In this document: positions 1 through 9,114 of the stretch, piece after piece
How positions within the stretch are numbered: the first letter of the stretch is position 1
How the letters are laid out: each line of letters begins with the position of its first letter
DNA from: Nitrospirota bacterium
GTDB lineage: Bacteria; Nitrospirota; UBA9217
Direction of reading: 5' to 3'
Assembly: GCA_035516965.1 (NCBI GenBank)
Contig: DATIZR010000111.1
Span: 1-64,000, forward strand
Length of the DNA stretch: 64,000 nucleotides
Program-made: the position numbers and the translations under genes
Notes under the pieces: model-generated
The model's input: only the letters and a program-made list of their open reading frames with translations
The model's database searches: none
What the model was told of the DNA's origin: nothing

Positions 1-10
1 TTTCGGTCAT
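1..10 (-). CDS. First codons of the next gene in the glycan operon (partial)
   Basis: On the minus strand an ATG at 10-8 overlaps the galE stop codon as TGATG, and reads Met-Thr-Glu before leaving the window. The same kind of stop-start overlap joins many genes of this cluster, so a co-translated downstream gene is likely. The product cannot be told from three codons. Confidence 0.4.
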
Positions 11-1008
11 CAAGGCCGCCCTTTTTGTTTTGCGCCGATTGCCAACTTTTGCTCCCATCGCCACGCATCTGAGACGATCGTCCCGAGGTCTTTATACCGT
101 GGCTGCCATTGAAGGACCTCGCTGATCTTCCCGGCGCGCGCTACCAGGCTCGCGGGGTCACCGGGGCGGCGGGGCGCCTCCTGGACGGCAAAAGAGACGC
201 CCGACACGTGGCGAACGGTCTCGATCACGTCGCGGACGCTGCTGCCGGCGCCGTAGCCGACATTCAACGTCGTGGACAGGCCGCCCTGCTCGAGATAGCC
301 GAGGGCCGCAAGATGGGCCGCCGCAAGATCCTCCACATGGATGTAGTCCCGGACCCCGGTACCGTCCGGCGTTGCGTAGTCAGTGCCGTATATCGAGACC
401 GAAGGCCGCTGCCCGAGAGCCGCCTGGCAGCAGACCTTGATCAGATGGGTGGCATCGGGCGTGCGCTGGCCCATGCGGGCAAGGGGGTCGGCGCCGGCGA
501 CATTGAAGTAGCGCAGGGCCACCGATCGAAGACCGTGGGCCTGACCCACGTCGCGAAGGACCCACTCGCTCATCAGTTTGGATGCCCCGTAGGGGTTGAT
601 CGGTATGGTGGGGCTGTCTTCCGATGCAATCCCCGAATCGGGAAGGCCGTACACGGCCGCGGTGCTCGAAAAAATGAACTGCTCGGCCCCGTGGCGGACG
701 CAGGCTTTCAGCAGGTGAATGGTATTGCAGGTGTTGTTCCCGTAATATTTCAGCGGATCGCCGACCGACTCGGGCGCCACGATCGAAGCGGCAAAGTGCA
801 GCACCGTCTTGAAGCGGCGCTGCCTGAAAAGCGCCTCCACCTTTCCGGCGTCGCCGAGATCCGCGACGACCAGCTCCTCCCCATGGATGAGGGCATCGGC
901 AAATCCCGTCGAAAGATTATCCAGGACCACCACCTGGTGCCCTGCTTCCGAAAGCTGCCGGACCACGTGGCTGCCGATATAGCCTGCACCGCCGGTTACT
1001 AGGATCAT
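10..1008 (-). CDS. galE: UDP-glucose 4-epimerase (GalE), copy 1
   Basis: Extended short-chain dehydrogenase of about 332 residues that should interconvert UDP-glucose and UDP-galactose (or the N-acetyl forms) in the cytoplasm, supplying sugars for the surface glycan. The N-terminal NAD-binding motif TGGAGYIGSH, the FSSTAAVYG segment with the catalytic Ser/Thr and the YGASK catalytic Tyr-Lys pair are all visible. Two adjacent ATGs (1011 and 1008) follow a GGAGG; the second has the better spacing. The open frame extends further upstream but without a ribosome site. A second, diverged galE lies two genes upstream (1989-2954), so one copy may act on a different UDP-hexose. Confidence 0.92.
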   Translation of the reverse strand: MILVTGGAGYIGSHVVRQLSEAGHQVVVLDNLSTGFADALIHGEELVVADLGDAGKVEALFRQRRFKTVLHFAASIVAPESVGDPLKYYGNNTCNTIHLLKACVRHGAEQFIFSSTAAVYGLPDSGIASEDSPTIPINPYGASKLMSEWVLRDVGQAHGLRSVALRYFNVAGADPLARMGQRTPDATHLIKVCCQAALGQRPSVSIYGTDYATPDGTGVRDYIHVEDLAAAHLAALGYLEQGGLSTTLNVGYGAGSSVRDVIETVRHVSGVSFAVQEAPRRPGDPASLVARAGKISEVLQWQPRYKDLGTIVSDAWRWEQKLAIGAKQKGRP

Positions 1009-1063
1009 CATCTTACCTCCCGTTGTATGCTCTCGTTCCTGGTGAACCCGGTCCCGTCTTCGC

Positions 1064-1957
1064 TCATGACCCGAACGCCTGCCGCAGGAAAGACGCCATG
1101 ATGCGCACGAGCGACAGGGCCGCAATCCGCGCGTTCCGGGACTTCAGGGACCGGACGAACCGGCCCCGGCTCTTCCCGTACATGCCGGTCTTCAACAGCG
1201 CAAGCCCCATGCAATAAGAAAAATATTTTTCCGATTCCCGCCGGTCTCCTGGAGGCAGTCGGTCCTTGAATTTGTCGAACAGGGCGGCATGGGCGGATAT
1301 ATGCCGGGGTGTCCCCGAGATATTTCCCTCGCCCTCCGAATATCCGCAGAGAGGCAGGGGGACATGGACAAAGCGGTCCGTGATCAGCGATATCCTGAGC
1401 CACAGGTCATAATCCTCGATTGAGATCAATTCCTTGTCCTCAGGAAAACCGCCGGCTTTTTCGATGACCGCCTTCCTGACGCAGACGCCGGAAGTTATAA
1501 AGGCATTGCCCTTCGTCATCATATCGTTGAACACAGGGGGTCTCAGGGTTCTGCCTCGCATCCTGACCAGACGCTTTTTCCCGTCCAGGGTATACACGTC
1601 TCCATCATGATGAACGACATCAACAGGGGAAATCCTTTCCTGCACGCGCTCCAGTTTCTCGGGGTACCACCAGTCATCGGCGTCAAGGAAGCAGATCCAT
1701 TCGCCCTTTGCGGCCCGGATGCCGTTGTTCCGGGGCCGCGCGGGCCCTCCCCAGTTCTCCTCGCGGACGTACGTGATCCCGAGACGCTGCTGAAAGGACT
1801 CGACGACATCCCGGGTGTGGTCGGTCGAGCCGTCGTCGCAGACGATGAGCTCGAAATCCCGGAAGGACTGACGCTCCACGGATTCGATGGCCCGGCGCAG
1901 CTTCTCCGCGCGGTTGAAGGTGGGAATGATTACCGAGAAGAGGGGTCTGTCAGCCAT
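1064..1957 (-). CDS. Family 2 glycosyltransferase
   Basis: About 297 residues with a GT-A fold beginning FSVIIPTFNR, followed by the DDGSTD nucleotide-binding segment and a DADD motif that would coordinate the metal and sugar nucleotide. It should transfer one sugar from a nucleotide donor to the growing glycan at the inner face of the membrane. No transmembrane segment is obvious. The start at 1957 gives a typical N-terminus and has an AGGA upstream; an in-frame ATG at 1984, 5 bases past the stop of the upstream galE, is an alternative. Donor and acceptor cannot be read from the sequence. Confidence 0.88.
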   Translation of the reverse strand: MADRPLFSVIIPTFNRAEKLRRAIESVERQSFRDFELIVCDDGSTDHTRDVVESFQQRLGITYVREENWGGPARPRNNGIRAAKGEWICFLDADDWWYPEKLERVQERISPVDVVHHDGDVYTLDGKKRLVRMRGRTLRPPVFNDMMTKGNAFITSGVCVRKAVIEKAGGFPEDKELISIEDYDLWLRISLITDRFVHVPLPLCGYSEGEGNISGTPRHISAHAALFDKFKDRLPPGDRRESEKYFSYCMGLALLKTGMYGKSRGRFVRSLKSRNARIAALSLVRIMASFLRQAFGS

Positions 1958-1988
1958 GTGATCCTGCCCGCTGTTGCGCTGCATCGAC

Positions 1989-2954
1989 TCAGGTCCTGCT
2001 GTGCCATTTCCACGCGGTTTGAATGATCGCTTCCAGGTCCTTGTATTCCGGTTCCCAGCTTAATATCTTCTTTGCCTTTTCCGAGCTCCCGATGAGCACG
2101 GGCGGGTCTCCGGGTCTTCTGTCCTGGACGACGGTTTTGATCTTCTTCCCCGTGACTTTCCCTGCGGCATCGATAACCTCTTTGACGGAAAAGCCCTTTC
2201 CGTTGGCGAGGTTGAAAGAGTCGCTTGTCCCGGATTTCAGCAGATGCTCCAAGGCGAGCTGGTGGGCATGAGCGAGGTCGGTCACGTGAATATAGTCCCT
2301 GACGCAGGTACCGTCCGGCGTACCGTAATCCGCGCCGAAGATCCTTACCGCGTCCTGCCGGCCCGATGCGGTGTTCAGGACCAGCGGGATCAGATGCGTC
2401 TCGGGATCGTGCCGCTCCCCGACCTGGCCGTCCGGGTCCGCCCCGGCCGCGTTAAAGTACCTCAGATTGACGTGCCTGATGCCGTGGGCCGTATCGACGT
2501 CCTTCAGGATCTGCTCGACCATGAGCTTGGTCCTGCCGTAGGGGTTTATCGGCGCCTGCGGGTGCTCCTCCGGGATCGGTATTCGCTGCGGTATGCCGTA
2601 GGTCGAGCAGGAGGAGGAGAACACGATGAACGACACATTGGACTCCTTCATCGCCTGGAGCAGGTTCACGGTGTTGGAGACGTTGTTGGCATAGTAGCGT
2701 AAGGGGTCGACGACCGATTCCCCCACGTAGGCGAAAGCGCCGAAATGCATGACTGCCTTGATGGGGAATCTCTTGAACAGGAGTATCAGCTGCTCCCTGT
2801 CCGACAGGTCTCCCTGAACGAACTCGCCCCATTTTACAAACTCACCGTGCCCGGTGGATAAATTATCGAGCACCACGGTCCGGTAACCCCGGCCGTGCAA
2901 AAACTTGTTCGCGTGGGAGCCTACGTAGCCCGCACCACCCGTGATCAGTATCAT
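1989..2954 (-). CDS. galE: UDP-glucose 4-epimerase (GalE), copy 2
   Basis: About 321 residues of the GalE family: TGGAGYVGSH at the N-terminus, an FSSSCSTYG segment and the YGRTK catalytic Tyr-Lys pair. It should epimerise UDP-hexoses at C4 for the cluster. The start at 2954 follows an AGGA at suitable spacing and lies 11 bases past the stop of the upstream glycosyltransferase. The catalytic loop (YGRTK against YGASK) and N-terminus differ clearly from copy 1, so this is an older paralogue or an independent acquisition rather than a recent duplication. Confidence 0.92.
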   Translation of the reverse strand: MILITGGAGYVGSHANKFLHGRGYRTVVLDNLSTGHGEFVKWGEFVQGDLSDREQLILLFKRFPIKAVMHFGAFAYVGESVVDPLRYYANNVSNTVNLLQAMKESNVSFIVFSSSCSTYGIPQRIPIPEEHPQAPINPYGRTKLMVEQILKDVDTAHGIRHVNLRYFNAAGADPDGQVGERHDPETHLIPLVLNTASGRQDAVRIFGADYGTPDGTCVRDYIHVTDLAHAHQLALEHLLKSGTSDSFNLANGKGFSVKEVIDAAGKVTGKKIKTVVQDRRPGDPPVLIGSSEKAKKILSWEPEYKDLEAIIQTAWKWHSRT

Positions 2955-2964
2955 GCTTATCCTT

Positions 2965-4254
2965 TCATGCCTGCCCCGGTCCAGCTGTTGAGCACGCGGA
3001 GGGGATTGCCGTATCATCCGGATACAGCCGTTTATAAACGTCAAGGTATTTCCTTAAAATCTTATCAAGCGCAAAGGATGCTTGGTATCTGTTCCTGGCG
3101 CTTGCGCCGTAGCTGGAGCGCAGGCTGCTGTCGGAATGCAGCTCCTTGATCAAGGCTGGCAATCTATGGAGCTCCGCAGGATCGAGCAGCACGCCGTCGA
3201 TGCCGTCCCTGATCTCTTCGACGATACCCGCCACTTTTGTCGAGATCACGGGCTTGCTCAGTTCCATTGCCGACAGGATCACGTAGGGCATGTCCTCGTC
3301 CCGGAGCGACGGAAGGATGAACAGGTCGGCGGCGTTGATGAAGTGGTAGTCATCGTTCCGGAATCCCGTCAGGATGACCTTGCCGTCAAGGCCGTGCTCC
3401 CTGATGTAGCTCTCTATCTCCGGCCGCATCTCGCCGTCGCCGACCAGGAACAGGACGAGGTTGTCGTAGAGGTCGGCGTCCGTCCGCCGGATGCTGTCCA
3501 GCGCCTCCAGGAGGAACAGATGGCCCTTGCGCTCGGTCAAATACGCCACCGTCACAATGACGAATTTGTCGGATGCCACGCCGTACTCACCCAGCACTTC
3601 TTCCCGGGTCTTCCGGACGGGATTCGGCTTCTGCGCATTGAAAATCTGCACGATCTTTCCGGCGTCGAATCCCCTGTTCTTGATCAGGTTGCTCCTTGCG
3701 GCCTGCGATGCCGTAATGAAGTAGTCCACATGCTTGTGAACGTACCAATCGACCAGCCGGTCGATGACGCCCTTCTGCTTTTGGGCCAGGTTGTTCACGT
3801 TGAAGACAATCCTCGGCACGCCGGCCAGCTTTGCGCTGAAGACCGCGGTTCGGCATGAGAGAGCGCTTGGATAGCCGCCGTTATTGATATGCAGGATGTC
3901 CGGCTTTTGTTCCCTGATGAACAGAGAGAGCCTCAAAAAATTATAGAGGGCATACACGCCCATCCTTTGAAGCAAAGCTAAAGGCGCTTTGATGAGAAAC
4001 GCCAGATATTTGTTCATCCCGCTGCCGTCAATTCGGTAGAAAAGGTTGCCGTTGCTCAGGATGCGGAGCGGGTATTTCTTCGGGAACGCGCCGAACCTGC
4101 TGTCCACGCCGCGCTGGTAGTCCCTGTTCCGGGCGTAGGCGTAAAGAACGTCGAACCGCTCGTTGACTACAGGGCTCAGGATAAGATTGACGAGGACATT
4201 TTCGCAGCCGCCGAAAATGTAACATTCCGAGTAAAAGAGTATTTTCTTTTTCAT
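2965..4254 (-). CDS. Family 4 glycosyltransferase
   Basis: 429 residues of GT-B type. The C-terminal half carries the family 4 signature: a VTVAYLTERKGH segment, GDGEMRPEIE, and the ExxxxxxxE-like stretch around EDMPYVILSAMELSKPV that contacts the donor nucleotide sugar. Expected to be a retaining transferase building the surface polysaccharide repeat in the cytoplasm. The N-terminus (KKKILFYSECYIFGG) matches the usual acceptor-side Rossmann opening. The last roughly 20 residues are polar and probably disordered. Specificity is not predictable. Confidence 0.88.
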   Translation of the reverse strand: MKKKILFYSECYIFGGCENVLVNLILSPVVNERFDVLYAYARNRDYQRGVDSRFGAFPKKYPLRILSNGNLFYRIDGSGMNKYLAFLIKAPLALLQRMGVYALYNFLRLSLFIREQKPDILHINNGGYPSALSCRTAVFSAKLAGVPRIVFNVNNLAQKQKGVIDRLVDWYVHKHVDYFITASQAARSNLIKNRGFDAGKIVQIFNAQKPNPVRKTREEVLGEYGVASDKFVIVTVAYLTERKGHLFLLEALDSIRRTDADLYDNLVLFLVGDGEMRPEIESYIREHGLDGKVILTGFRNDDYHFINAADLFILPSLRDEDMPYVILSAMELSKPVISTKVAGIVEEIRDGIDGVLLDPAELHRLPALIKELHSDSSLRSSYGASARNRYQASFALDKILRKYLDVYKRLYPDDTAIPSACSTAGPGQA

Positions 4255-4285
4255 GAGTTGTCTTTATCAGCGATCAATGCAGGGA

Positions 4286-4948
4286 TCAGGACCGCGCAAG
4301 AATAGTATAGTTTGCCGGTATTGTTTCCTCATGGTCAAGATAATCCAGTATGAGGCCGAGACAATTAAAGAGCACGATCAACGGAATGAAGCAAACTCTG
4401 CGCAACTGCAGGTTGATCGATAGAAATATCTGGGTCCAGTTCCCGCCATCCGGCCAAATTTCCCAGGAAGAGAAGCCCGCATTTTTCAGCATATTTTCGA
4501 ATCCGTATTTGGTGAACCGGTGATAGTCGTATGGCTCCTCGTGGAGCGGCCAGTAAAAGGGCCCGGTCAGGATCAGAAATCCCCCCGGTCTTAAAATTCT
4601 GTGGCACTCCCGGACCATCGCCTGTGGGTCAGAAACGTGTTCTATTACCTGGGTGCTGAACACTATATCCATTATCGCCGACTGAACCGGAATCGCGGCC
4701 GCATCACCAATGATATCCGGAGATGCATCATCTGATGAGAAATCCATGCCCAGATACCTGCATCCCTTGAATAGGTCTTGGTAGGGCTTGTTGCCGCACC
4801 CAACGTCCAGTACTGAAGGGGTCGGATTCGATGTTTCAGCGCGCGCGGTGGCGACCGCCCGCTCGATGTTTTTCCACATGGATCTATAAATAAGGTAGGT
4901 CGGATGCCAAATTCTTAAGTGTCTTTCTGACAATCTGCGCGGTGTCAT
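4286..4948 (-). CDS. Class I SAM-dependent methyltransferase
   Basis: 220 residues of the Methyltransf_11 type. Motif I is LDVGCGNKPY near residue 48, an acidic residue follows (LGMDFS), and the VIEHVSDP and LRPGGFLILTGP segments are the later family motifs. The C-terminus carries a hydrophobic stretch (FIPLIVLFNCLGLILDYL) that may sit at the membrane. It probably methylates a sugar or lipid-linked glycan intermediate. The start has no clear Shine-Dalgarno sequence. The next feature upstream is the IS30 remnant. Confidence 0.82.
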   Translation of the reverse strand: MTPRRLSERHLRIWHPTYLIYRSMWKNIERAVATARAETSNPTPSVLDVGCGNKPYQDLFKGCRYLGMDFSSDDASPDIIGDAAAIPVQSAIMDIVFSTQVIEHVSDPQAMVRECHRILRPGGFLILTGPFYWPLHEEPYDYHRFTKYGFENMLKNAGFSSWEIWPDGGNWTQIFLSINLQLRRVCFIPLIVLFNCLGLILDYLDHEETIPANYTILARS

Positions 4949-5018
4949 TATTTAATCTCGTAAGCTCGCGTTTTTTTCTCAATAAATATTTTAACTAGCG
5001 GGCACGATCATTATATCA

Positions 5019-5301
5019 TCAAACGGATCCCAGGAAAAACGTTGGTGACTGCCGTAGCAACTCGAAATGCTCGTGCTTGTTGGCCTTAGTCTTCCGCTCA
5101 CAGGCCCGAGCAATGTGCCCGGCAGGGTGTATAGCGCTGACGCTCAGGAGCTGAGTTCCGAGCAAGTTCCCGGGAGATCGTGCTCTTGTCCCGGCCTACT
5201 GCTTTAGCTATGTCGCCGAGACTGAAATCTTCTGAGAGCAAGTTGGCAATATGCTCTCGTTCTTCTTGGCTCAGTTGCTTATATGGTTTTGGCATAGACA
5301 C
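5019..5301 (-). pseudogene. IS30-family transposase remnant, frameshifted and truncated
   Basis: The first 55 or so codons from an ATG at 5301 read as an IS30 transposase N-terminus: an HTH_38-like helix-turn-helix with LSQEEREHIANLL, AKAVGRDKSTISREL. The frame then ends at 5098. The adjacent +1 frame continues with a basic stretch (AGHIARACERKTKANKHEHF) compatible with the next part of an IS30 transposase, until a stop at 5019-5021. No DDE catalytic domain follows. This is therefore a dead remnant with at least one frameshift and loss of most of the gene. Confidence 0.75.
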
Positions 5302-5346
5302 TTAGGGTAGCATGACTGCCCCAAGTGTTGCACTTCGCTATAGAAC
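5019..5346 (-). mobile_element. Decayed IS30-type insertion sequence
   Basis: This interval contains the transposase remnant plus, upstream of its start, the segment ccaagtgttgcacttcgcta (5323-5342), which resembles terminal sequence seen at IS30-family ends. The opposite end was not found, so the element's true limits are unknown. The remnant lies at the edge of the A+T-rich, gene-decay part of the glycan cluster and probably marks a past rearrangement. Confidence 0.5.
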
Positions 5347-5442
5347 TGGCGTTGATTATCACCGCGACATGCGAATGATAACCAGGCCGGCAGAAAGGCC
5401 GTTCCGATAAGTGAAACAATATTTTAAACAGTTCTAACAGGT

Positions 5443-6258
5443 TCAAGACTTTATACGAGTTATTGAATCTATTGAAGATGCATCGGCACGCCTCGCTAAA
5501 ACAGCAAGATAATCGCTGTGCCGGACAAGGCGGGAGCGGGAGCCCGTGAACATTGTATAAGGCACGTAGAATAAATTGAAAATGGCACCCATGATGCGTC
5601 TCATCAATTGTAGCCTGAGCGAGTCACCCTGCCACACCCCTTGCAGAATATCATACGGATGCTGTTCCGTTTCGCAGATTAGGTTTTTTAACGACCAACT
5701 ATTTTTGATAAAATATATTTCATTAATCTCGTAACTAAATCTATTTGATAATTGAGACAATGCTTGGGGATCGATCCAGCATGTATGCTCCGGATTAATT
5801 AAAAACCTTTTTTTAAACGCAGTAAAGTGAAACTCTCCAGCGTAGAAAGGATTAGGGGTCGTGATTATTATTACACCATCAGCTTTGAGAAGACGCGAGC
5901 AGTTTTCAAAAAAACCTTCAAAATTCGCCAGATGTTCAATCAGATCACCGGCGACGATTACGTCAAAGGTCTCGTGAATGGCCAGCGGTTTTGTCACGTC
6001 GCCCCAAATTATGTCATAGCCTAAGGCATTAAGTTTCTTTATTTCATCAGGCAAGTAATCCACGCCTATCACTTTTTTTGCGACAAATTTTATTATTTTA
6101 TGTAGCCAGTTGGGATCATTGATCGCAAAATTAGCACTGTGGCGTATACAGCCCAAGTCGAGCACACTTTTCCCCCTGCATGCATCCTGAATAAAGTTTT
6201 CCTTCACGACAGGTTTCGAATTGTTCAATTTCGCAGCCAACGCATAACGTGCAACCAT
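5443..6258 (-). CDS. Class I SAM-dependent methyltransferase
   Basis: 271 residues with motif I (SVLDLGCIRHSA), an acidic motif II residue (VIGVDYL), a DVIVAGDLIEHL motif and a post-motif IIITTPNPFY. Likely methylates a sugar in the surface glycan. The start codon overlaps the stop of the broken methyltransferase upstream as TGATG, so the two were once translationally coupled. Base composition is clearly more A+T-rich than the flanking galE or leg genes, suggesting separate acquisition. The C-terminal 60 residues are basic with a short hydrophobic stretch. Confidence 0.8.
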   Translation of the reverse strand: MVARYALAAKLNNSKPVVKENFIQDACRGKSVLDLGCIRHSANFAINDPNWLHKIIKFVAKKVIGVDYLPDEIKKLNALGYDIIWGDVTKPLAIHETFDVIVAGDLIEHLANFEGFFENCSRLLKADGVIIITTPNPFYAGEFHFTAFKKRFLINPEHTCWIDPQALSQLSNRFSYEINEIYFIKNSWSLKNLICETEQHPYDILQGVWQGDSLRLQLMRRIMGAIFNLFYVPYTMFTGSRSRLVRHSDYLAVLARRADASSIDSITRIKS

Positions 6259-6632
6259 CAGCTTCTCCTCACGAGTTCTTGTAGATGTACGCGGTTGAAA
6301 TAGAAGAACGGATCAATTGTTATAAAGTCTGTGCATTGGATCGATGAAGGCCCACTTCGCCTGGGAGTAGGGGACGACGATCTTCACCGGCACCAACCCG
6401 CCGGGCTTGCTGATTCTCTACAGTTCTTCCATCCCCTTGATGACGTCATCGAGGTGCTCCAGAACGTTGTCTACATAAGTTCCATCGAAGGTAGTGCCAC
6501 CGAAGGGGTAGGGGAATGAATTGAAATCCTGCACCACATCGGCGCTGGTATTTATGTTCACATCGATACCGATCGCACCCGGCCGCTTTTGGCTACCGCA
6601 TCCAAGATCAATATCTTCCGTGATTCTGCCAT
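6258..6632 (-). pseudogene. Broken SAM-dependent methyltransferase
   Basis: Starting at an ATG at 6632 (AGGAAAGG just upstream), the reading runs Met-Ala-Glu-Ser-Arg-Lys-Ile-Leu and then needs a +1 shift to continue as DLGCGSQKRPGAIGIDVN, a good motif I. The same frame goes on through FDGTYVDNVLEHLDDVIK to an in-frame TAG exactly where family members have a Tyr before RISKPGG. It continues through KWAFIDP, and a second shift is needed to read FITIDPFFYFNRV to a TGA that overlaps the next start. Three independent lesions (a missing base in motif I, a nonsense codon, a second frameshift) make this a clear pseudogene. Confidence 0.8.
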
Positions 6633-6672
6633 GCGAAGCACCTTTCCTGAAAAGAATAGCCTGTTTCGTCGC

Positions 6673-7509
6673 TCAACCCTTATTTCGGCTGGTGCCAACC
6701 CGATTACTCGATTTTCCACAAACAAAATGAACTAATTCAGTTCCTTTTTTGTCTTTTTTTCGTGCCAGGTACGGCGTCTCTATTGTTTCTAGCAGGTCAA
6801 AGCCCGCTGTAGTGATCGCTTTTTCCCAATACCAGCGCGGATAAAATCTATCGCCCAGATATGCATCATAGAGATATCCGCTGGAAGAGATGGACGGCGA
6901 TACGGTCTTGTAGCGGCGGAGGACGGAATTTGTCATGATTGATAAAAATTGTTTGAAAATTAAAAGAAGATATTTAAAGCTTCCGTGGGGATTCTCATTT
7001 AATATAAAAAGGATGCCGTCTTCTTTTATGACACGGTGTGCTTCTTTTAAAATATTTTCAAGATTGTCGCTATGATGTAATGAGGAACTGGCCACGACGA
7101 TATCGACGGACTCGTTATCGAATAAAATGGGCGAGAATAACCCAAGAACCGGAGTGATCTTTTCTGTGTTCGCATCCATTAGCCTCGCGATCTCGGGAAA
7201 CATTATCGTTAAGAAATATTCACTGGAATCAAGAAGAAAAATGTTCCTGACTTGGTCTAACTTTGATAAATACGCACTCAGCCACCCGGTGCCTCCACCG
7301 ATGTCCAGCACAGAGCAAGTGGATTTATTGATATATTTCCCCCAGTCTATCAGCTTGATCGCATCCAATAGATTCCACTCCTCATGCAAGCTTCTGTAGT
7401 GCTCCCTGGGATCTCTCCATGCTTTTAAATACTGCGGATAATAGATCTCGATTGCTTTGTCCCACTGAGCTATCGTATGGTTAAGTTGATCATTGGTCCA
7501 GTTCTGCAT
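6673..7509 (-). CDS. Class I SAM-dependent methyltransferase
   Basis: 278 residues from an ATG at 7509 preceded by AAGGA. Motif I is SVLDIGGGTGWLSAYL, followed by VDIVVASSSLHHSDNLE and HRVIKEDGILFILNENP. The longer open frame upstream of 7509 lies antisense to the flippase and is ignored. Probably a sugar or glycolipid methyltransferase of the glycan operon. Like its neighbour at 5443-6258 it is A+T-rich compared with the surrounding genes. The C-terminal tail is basic and could be slightly altered by drift. Confidence 0.8.
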   Translation of the reverse strand: MQNWTNDQLNHTIAQWDKAIEIYYPQYLKAWRDPREHYRSLHEEWNLLDAIKLIDWGKYINKSTCSVLDIGGGTGWLSAYLSKLDQVRNIFLLDSSEYFLTIMFPEIARLMDANTEKITPVLGLFSPILFDNESVDIVVASSSLHHSDNLENILKEAHRVIKEDGILFILNENPHGSFKYLLLIFKQFLSIMTNSVLRRYKTVSPSISSSGYLYDAYLGDRFYPRWYWEKAITTAGFDLLETIETPYLARKKDKKGTELVHFVCGKSSNRVGTSRNKG

Positions 7510-7556
7510 GTGGTCTTCCTTATGCGGCAATATCCTGGAGGCACTGGGCCTTTGGA

Positions 7557-9113
7557 TCAAAGAACCCCGAGCGCAGATTTGAATTGAGCAACGATGTGCC
7601 TCATCTCTTGACGATCCATGCCGATAAGCCACGGCATCATCCATATGAAGATCGAGACTAGAATCAGATAGAAGACACCGGCGGTGAGAAATGGTGGCAG
7701 AAGACTTCTTATCGCATCCGAGCGCGAAAGTTGCCAGAAAAGACCGACTCCCTGCTTGGCCGCGTAGCCTGAGATCATTACCAGGCCGATGCCGATGACT
7801 TGGTAAAGCCACTCGAATTTCCAGCCATGGTACCGGGCGATAAGCCATGCCAGTATGTTTACAGACAAGATGTTCAATAAAATCATCTTGAGCGCCATCC
7901 CGACGGCGCCGAGTCCTAATCCGGGAATAGTAACTCCATGAGTTGGGGCCTGTACCAAGTACGCCAAAGGAAGACTGATCAGCATCATAGCAATGCTCAT
8001 TTTCGTGTATGCCGTAGTGTGTCCTCCTGCCAGCAACATGGTCCCGCCGATCTGCCCCATGGACTGGTGAATCGGATAGAGAAACATGATCACTAATACC
8101 GGCACTGCCGTGAGGTAGGATTTTCCCAGTAAGACAGCAACGATCTGTTCGGTCCAGGGAATCAGGAAGCCTGATAATACCGCCCCGAGCATGACGAGCG
8201 AACGGGATACTTTATGGTAAAGTGCGGCAAGACGCTGCTTATCCTGGCGTGCATTGGCCTCAGCGATCTCTTTCCAGAAGACATTTAAGATGGAGGTGGT
8301 AGCCAACAGACTGACACTCGCGAACTGATAGGCGATCTGGTAAAAACCTTGCTGGCTTGGTCCTCCAAAGCGCTGAAGTAGCCAGCGATCGGCAAACTCA
8401 TACAAGAAGGCAACCAATGATAAAAAAGCCAAAGGCTGACAATATAACCAGTATTCCTTCAACAGGGATCCGGCAGAGAGGGCCCCGGACTCATCTGGCC
8501 CCGTTGTTGCCTCCTTATCCCGTAAAAACCGAAACGCCCAGAGGGCTGCCAGCGGGTATTCCCCGATCAAAAGCAGAAACACCATTCTGACCGATAAAAG
8601 ATCGTAGGCAAGGAGCATGAAAACAAGGCCAAGGTGGCCAATCGCTACTGCCGTGCAAATGATCTGAACCCGGATGGTCTTTCTCGACGCCTCTCCGATC
8701 TGGTTCAACGTCTGCCATACCTGTTGCTGCATGAAAGCCGCAGCAAAGGAAAGTAAAATAATCGTACGTGAATGACCCAGCCATACCTTTTCGATCATCG
8801 CATTAGGCAGGAGCACGATAATCAGGACTGCGGGAATGACAAATTGCAGCGCAAGCCAAGCATAGTAATAAAGGTAAAACCGGCGGCTCCTGGGTCGCTG
8901 CGAGATAAATGTATAAAAAGCACTGGAAGTCCCCATATCCAGAAGCGTCCGAACAGCAACGAAGCTCCCGAGCAGAAACATCATGTCTCCGTAACCCGCA
9001 GGGTTCAGCCCGCGTGCAATGAGGAGCCCGCTGAAGAAACCGATCACGGAACGCACGGTGTTCGAGAGCACGGATACGATGAATCGAGTTTTTACGGACG
9101 AAGAATCTATCAT
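7557..9113 (-). CDS. Polysaccharide repeat-unit flippase (Wzx-like, MOP superfamily)
   Basis: 518 residues, strongly hydrophobic along the full length with roughly 12-14 predicted membrane spans. The N-terminus (NTVRSVIGFFSGLLIARGLNP) is typical of polysaccharide exporters of the MATE/MOP superfamily. It should flip undecaprenyl-linked glycan repeats across the inner membrane. Its presence implies a Wzy-type route; no polymerase or ligase was recognised here, so those genes may lie outside the window. The start at 9113 lies one base past the stop of the upstream gene. Confidence 0.85.
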   Translation of the reverse strand: MIDSSSVKTRFIVSVLSNTVRSVIGFFSGLLIARGLNPAGYGDMMFLLGSFVAVRTLLDMGTSSAFYTFISQRPRSRRFYLYYYAWLALQFVIPAVLIIVLLPNAMIEKVWLGHSRTIILLSFAAAFMQQQVWQTLNQIGEASRKTIRVQIICTAVAIGHLGLVFMLLAYDLLSVRMVFLLLIGEYPLAALWAFRFLRDKEATTGPDESGALSAGSLLKEYWLYCQPLAFLSLVAFLYEFADRWLLQRFGGPSQQGFYQIAYQFASVSLLATTSILNVFWKEIAEANARQDKQRLAALYHKVSRSLVMLGAVLSGFLIPWTEQIVAVLLGKSYLTAVPVLVIMFLYPIHQSMGQIGGTMLLAGGHTTAYTKMSIAMMLISLPLAYLVQAPTHGVTIPGLGLGAVGMALKMILLNILSVNILAWLIARYHGWKFEWLYQVIGIGLVMISGYAAKQGVGLFWQLSRSDAIRSLLPPFLTAGVFYLILVSIFIWMMPWLIGMDRQEMRHIVAQFKSALGVL

Positions 9114-9114
9114 A

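Noticed and set aside
5010-5015. TATAAT on the minus strand upstream of the methyltransferase at 4286-4948
   Set aside because: No acceptable -35 box at 16-18 bases; the match may be chance in A+T-rich DNA.
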